64,000 nt of DNA. Source: Pontiellaceae bacterium (GTDB lineage: Bacteria > Verrucomicrobiota > Kiritimatiellia > Kiritimatiellales > Pontiellaceae). The translations under genes were made by a program, and so were the position numbers. The stretch covers positions 1-64,000 of the forward strand of contig JAFGVP010000157.1 of the NCBI GenBank assembly GCA_016937945.1, written 5' to 3'. The notes below the pieces were generated by a model, which saw only the letters and a program-made list of their open reading frames with translations, had not been told where the DNA came from and did no database searches. Positions 60,889-64,000 of this stretch are shown here, in pieces; position 1 is the first letter of the stretch, and every line of letters begins with the position of its first letter.

Positions 60889-61489
60889 AACGAACAATGG
60901 GCTCGGATTTTTCGCCGCCGCAGGCCCGTGCACGCCATAGCGCACAAGCTCATGCAACGTCTGGAGTGCAGCAGCTTGATGCCGCTTTAAAACAAACACG
61001 CTAAGCACGCTCTACACCGATCAGCGAGATGGCATCTGCGGCAATGACGACTGCTGCGAGATGTCGGACTGGTACATTATGTCCGCCAAGGATAACAGTG
61101 AGGATAATATATGTATCCAGTTCGTCACCTACAACGTAAAGCCCTGCACCAAATTCTTCATCACCCACGATATGATCACCGCTGGCGGCGAGCTGATCTT
61201 CCCAAGGGTCCAGCGACCAACAAATAGTTCGGCACCGCCAAAGCGGACCGGCCTTAAAAGTGAAACAACAATGATATTGGAACGCCTTTCGTTCGCGATG
61301 AGTTATACGGTGCTGTGCTGCAATACCACACGGCCGCAAAACCAGCACGTCCCCTCTCCGGTGCAGGATAAAATGGCATGATATGACATGCTGGGTTGTA
61401 TTGACTCCACATTACTCCTGAAGTTAAATGAGCCGGTATGAGTAGTGCAGTACTGTTCGCGAGCAATCATGAGCCATGGGGTTGATGCA
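60889..61489 (+). other. 600-base stretch without intact gene
   Basis: It contains the decayed GH92/GxGYxYP fragment (61001-61310). The rest shows no convincing coding sequence, and no terminator is seen after the GxGYxYP gene. The promoter of the carbamoyltransferase cassette probably lies in the last 150 bases. Confidence 0.5.
61001..61310 (+). pseudogene. Decayed duplicate of the GH92 3' end and the GxGYxYP gene start
   Basis: From CTCTACACCGATCAGCG onward the sequence follows 58428-58840 base for base with scattered changes: the GN-D-DC, MSDWYIMSA and HDMITAGGELIF codons, then the shared GCACCGCCAAAGCGGACCGG, then the start region of the next gene (ATGATATTGGAACGCC against ATGAAACAGGAACGCC). 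About 110 bases of the GH92 sequence are deleted after the M-S-A codons, and frame disruptions follow. It is the scar of a tandem duplication of this gene pair. Confidence 0.8.
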
Positions 61490-63337
61490 ATGGGAGAACC
61501 GACGTATATACTGGGGATCTCCGCATTCTACCATGACAGCGCGGCGGCGTTGCTCAAGGATGGCCGGATTGTGGCGGCTGCCCAGGAAGAACGCTTCACG
61601 CGCAAAAAGCACGACTATACCTTCCCCACCCACGCGGTCCGGTATTGCCTTGACGAGGCGGGAATCGATGAAAGTCAGCTGGATCATGTGGTGTTTTATG
61701 AAAAACCGCTCCTGCGGTTCGAGCGTCTCCTCGAAACCTACGTCACCTATGCGCCGCGAGGCTTTAAGCAGTTCCTGATGAGCATGCCGCTGTGGCTGAA
61801 ACAGAAACTGCATTTGCCGCGCGAAATGGACGCGGCATTGAACTATATGTACAAGGGTCGGTATCTGTTTTGCGGCCATCACGAATCGCACGCGGCCAGT
61901 GCGTTCCTGCCGTCGCCCTTCACCGAGGCGGCCATCGTGACGATGGATGGCGTAGGAGAGTGGGCCACCGCGAGCATTGGAGTCGGCCAGGACAACACGG
62001 TCGAAATGCTGCAGGAGCTTCGGTTCCCCCATTCCTTGGGACTGCTCTACTCGGCGTTTACCTATTTTTCCGGCTTCCGGGTCAACTCGGGCGAATACAA
62101 GCTAATGGGGCTGGCACCCTATGGCCGGCCGATCCATTACGACAAGATCATGTCGAACATGCTGGACCTCAGGGAGGATGGCTCGTTCCGGCTGAACATG
62201 GACTACTTCGCCTACTGTTATTCGGATGTGATGACCAGTAGGAAGTTTGAACGATTCTTTGGCCTGCCGCGCCGCAAGCCAGAGTCCCCCCTGACCCAGC
62301 AATATATGGATATCGCCGCGTCCATCCAGAAGGTCACCGAGGAAATCATGCTTCGGATGGTGCGCCACGCGCACCGGCTAACGGGGAAGAAAAACCTCGT
62401 GCTGGCCGGCGGAGTGGCACTTAATTGTGTCGGCAATGGACGGATACGACGCGAAGGGCCGTTTGAGCATATCTGGATCCAACCGGCCGCGGGCGATGCA
62501 GGCGGTGCACTGGGAGCGGCGTTGTTCGTATGGCACCAACTCCTTGAAAATCCACGCAAGGTCGCCCCAGCAGATCTGCAAAACGGTTCCCTGCTTGGGC
62601 CTTCGTATTCCAACGACGAAGTCCGAAACTTTCTCGATTCGACCAACGCGGTCTACCGATTCTACAACGACGAAAACGAACTGGTTGATGTGGTGTCGGA
62701 CGCCATTCTGAAGGGACAGGTGGTCGGTTGGTTCCAGGGCAAGATGGAGTTCGGGCCCCGCGCACTGGGTTCGCGCAGCATTATTGGCGATGCCCGTAGC
62801 ACCGACATGCAGTCCAGAATGAACCTCAAGATCAAGTTTCGCGAATCGTTCCGCCCGTTCGCGCCCAGCGTGCTGGAAGAGCGAGCCGGCGAGTATTTTG
62901 GTTTGGGCGCGAAGTGCAACAGCCCCTATATGCTGCTTGTCGCCCCGGTCGACGAACGGCAACGACTGTCGCTGACGGAGGAGCAGGAAAAACTGACCGG
63001 TATTGATCTATTGAAGGTCAAGCGCAGCTCGGTGCCCGGCATTACCCACGTCGACTATTCCGCGCGCGTCCAAACCGTGGATCCGGAACGGCACGGCCGC
63101 TATTATAGACTGATCAAGCGGTTCGAGGAAAAAACTGGGTGCCCACTGATCATCAACACCAGCTTCAACATTCGTGGCGAGCCGATTGTTTGCATGCCGG
63201 AGAATGCCTACCGTTGCTTTATGGCTACGGGCATGGATGTGTTGGTGCTGGAAAACTGCGTGTTGCTGAAAGCAGAACAGCCTCGGATGGAAACTTATGA
63301 AACGGGGCAATATCTTTCCCGATTTGAATTGGACTAA
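61490..63337 (+). CDS. Carbamoyltransferase (NodU/CmcH/TobZ family)
   Basis: The ATG at 61490 gives 615 residues beginning directly at the N-terminal YrdC-independent Kae1-like domain: YILGISAFYHDSAAALLKDG, AAAQEERFTRKKHDYTFP, GHHESHAASAFLPSPFTEAA (metal-binding His pair), VTMDGVGEWATASIG and VLAGGVALNCVGNGRI. The C-terminal carbamoyltransferase domain has GQVVGWFQGKMEFGPRALGS, ARSTDMQSRMNLKIKFRESF and INTSFNIRGEPIV. Such enzymes make carbamoyl-adenylate from carbamoyl phosphate and ATP and carbamoylate a sugar or antibiotic hydroxyl. The SxtJ-like and DUF5989 genes follow closely, a grouping often seen at exopolysaccharide loci. The acceptor is unknown. Confidence 0.93.
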   Translation: MGEPTYILGISAFYHDSAAALLKDGRIVAAAQEERFTRKKHDYTFPTHAVRYCLDEAGIDESQLDHVVFYEKPLLRFERLLETYVTYAPRGFKQFLMSMPLWLKQKLHLPREMDAALNYMYKGRYLFCGHHESHAASAFLPSPFTEAAIVTMDGVGEWATASIGVGQDNTVEMLQELRFPHSLGLLYSAFTYFSGFRVNSGEYKLMGLAPYGRPIHYDKIMSNMLDLREDGSFRLNMDYFAYCYSDVMTSRKFERFFGLPRRKPESPLTQQYMDIAASIQKVTEEIMLRMVRHAHRLTGKKNLVLAGGVALNCVGNGRIRREGPFEHIWIQPAAGDAGGALGAALFVWHQLLENPRKVAPADLQNGSLLGPSYSNDEVRNFLDSTNAVYRFYNDENELVDVVSDAILKGQVVGWFQGKMEFGPRALGSRSIIGDARSTDMQSRMNLKIKFRESFRPFAPSVLEERAGEYFGLGAKCNSPYMLLVAPVDERQRLSLTEEQEKLTGIDLLKVKRSSVPGITHVDYSARVQTVDPERHGRYYRLIKRFEEKTGCPLIINTSFNIRGEPIVCMPENAYRCFMATGMDVLVLENCVLLKAEQPRMETYETGQYLSRFELD

Positions 63338-63350
63338 TGGAGCACATGGA

Positions 63351-63770
63351 ATGGGAATGGTACAACTAGACTTGAATCCGTCGACGGGAAAACTCCGACA
63401 GTTTGGATGGATTGCGCCGATCATGCTACAGGTCCTCGGGCTCGTGCTTCGGTGGCGCGTGGATCTACCGGTTGCGGCCATCGGTGCAATGGGTCTGTTC
63501 GGACTCCTGGTTTTCATTGTGAGCCGGGTTGAATCCAATCTTGTCCGCCCCGTCTACGTGGGTTTGATGCTTGTCGGCTTCCCCATCGGCTGGATCGTCA
63601 GTCATCTGCTCATGTTCCTGTTCTATTTTGGGATCATCACGCCCGTGGCGCTGGTCTTTCGACTGATCGGGCGCGATAAGCTCCATCGCCGCTGGGAGGA
63701 CCGTAACGAAACCTACTGGACCGAGCACCCGCCGTGCGACAGCGTTGAACGCTATTTTAGACAGTTCTAG
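63351..63770 (+). CDS. SxtJ-like small membrane protein
   Basis: The 139-residue product (start at 63351, GGAG upstream) has three or four membrane helices (FGWIAPIMLQVLGLVLRW, LPVAAIGAMGLFGLLVFIVS, VYVGLMLVGFPIGWIVSHLL, FLFYFGIITPVALVFRLIG) and a short cytoplasmic end rich in W, R and H (RWEDRNETYWTEHPP). This is the pattern of SxtJ, first named in saxitoxin clusters and found beside carbamoyltransferases. Its function is unknown. It lies 13 bases after the carbamoyltransferase stop. Confidence 0.85.
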   Translation: MGMVQLDLNPSTGKLRQFGWIAPIMLQVLGLVLRWRVDLPVAAIGAMGLFGLLVFIVSRVESNLVRPVYVGLMLVGFPIGWIVSHLLMFLFYFGIITPVALVFRLIGRDKLHRRWEDRNETYWTEHPPCDSVERYFRQF

Positions 63771-63788
63771 CCTTGGGAGAAGAATCGC

Positions 63789-63986
63789 ATGTCGAAATCG
63801 AAGAAGAAAGAGTTCATGGAGCAGGCCGGACAAAAGCGCGGCAATATCCTGCGCGAATTCCTGGATTTTCTCCGCCACAACAAGAAATGGTGGCTGTTAC
63901 CCATCCTGTTGATTCTGCTGTTGATGGGGCTGATCCTTCTACTGAGCGGCACCGCCCTCGCCCCGTTCCTGTATCCCCTGTTCTAG
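63789..63986 (+). CDS. DUF5989 small single-pass membrane protein
   Basis: The 65-residue protein has a basic amphipathic N-terminus (MSKSKKKEFMEQAGQKRGNI), the conserved FLRHNKKWWLLP, one membrane helix (ILLILLLMGLILLLSG) and the family ending TALAPFLYPLF. It always-small partner genes of this type accompany SxtJ and carbamoyltransferase genes. It starts 18 bases after the SxtJ-like stop. The gene is complete 14 bases before the window ends; further genes of the cassette may follow outside. Confidence 0.85.
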   Translation: MSKSKKKEFMEQAGQKRGNILREFLDFLRHNKKWWLLPILLILLLMGLILLLSGTALAPFLYPLF

Positions 63987-64000
63987 AGCGTATTTTGAAA

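Overview
The window looks like a chromosomal segment of a Gram-negative, polysaccharide-degrading bacterium of the PVC group, most likely a Kiritimatiellota (Pontiella-like) organism. This placement is inferred from gene content: a Kdo transferase (outer membrane LPS), a PEP-CTERM protein, LamG and FN3-rich secreted proteins, many secreted glycoside hydrolases with no SusC/SusD pair, and a carbamoyltransferase-SxtJ-DUF5989 cassette. No rRNA, tRNA or CRISPR array is visible.

Layout. 1-3580: a decayed transposase end, a type II secretion-like pseudopilin, a small Phd-like protein and three uncharacterised proteins, all on the minus strand. 3581-15229 (plus strand): a secreted beta-helix-like protein, a 1486-residue PAS/coiled-coil protein with a degenerate histidine-kinase end, a GH18-like hydrolase, and a tight four-gene signalling operon (hybrid kinase, receiver-HDOD, receiver with degenerate HD-GYP, receiver with a stand-alone dimerisation domain). 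15242-19826: housekeeping genes purE and purD, an M50 membrane protease, a small membrane protein and waaA. 19911-23810: a DUF1961 lipoprotein, a sodium/solute symporter with an extra N-terminal domain, and the ruin of a beta-helix polysaccharide lyase. 24068-45299 (minus strand): a glycan-utilisation region with two LamG paralogues, three GH2 enzymes, a GH127-like enzyme, galM, a GH92 and a GH97. 45538-60888 (plus strand, with an AraC gene on the minus strand): GH43, GH92, then an AraC regulator divergent from manA-MFS-ROK-GH92-GH92-GxGYxYP. 61001-61310: a decayed copy of the GH92/GxGYxYP junction. 61490-63986: the carbamoyltransferase cassette.

How it fits together. The plus-strand cluster from 49962 reads as an alpha-mannoside pathway: secreted GH92 mannosidases release mannose, an MFS carrier imports it, a ROK kinase phosphorylates it and ManA converts mannose-6-phosphate to fructose-6-phosphate, probably under the divergent AraC protein. 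The minus-strand cluster (GH2, GH127, GH97, GalM) suits a galactose- or arabinose-containing polymer. Four of its genes share a LacI-type operator-like sequence (core TGAAGCG) about 45-140 bases upstream of their starts, but no LacI gene lies in the window. Several relics (a lyase, a second galM tail, a GH92 3' end) show that these loci have been expanding and decaying by duplication.
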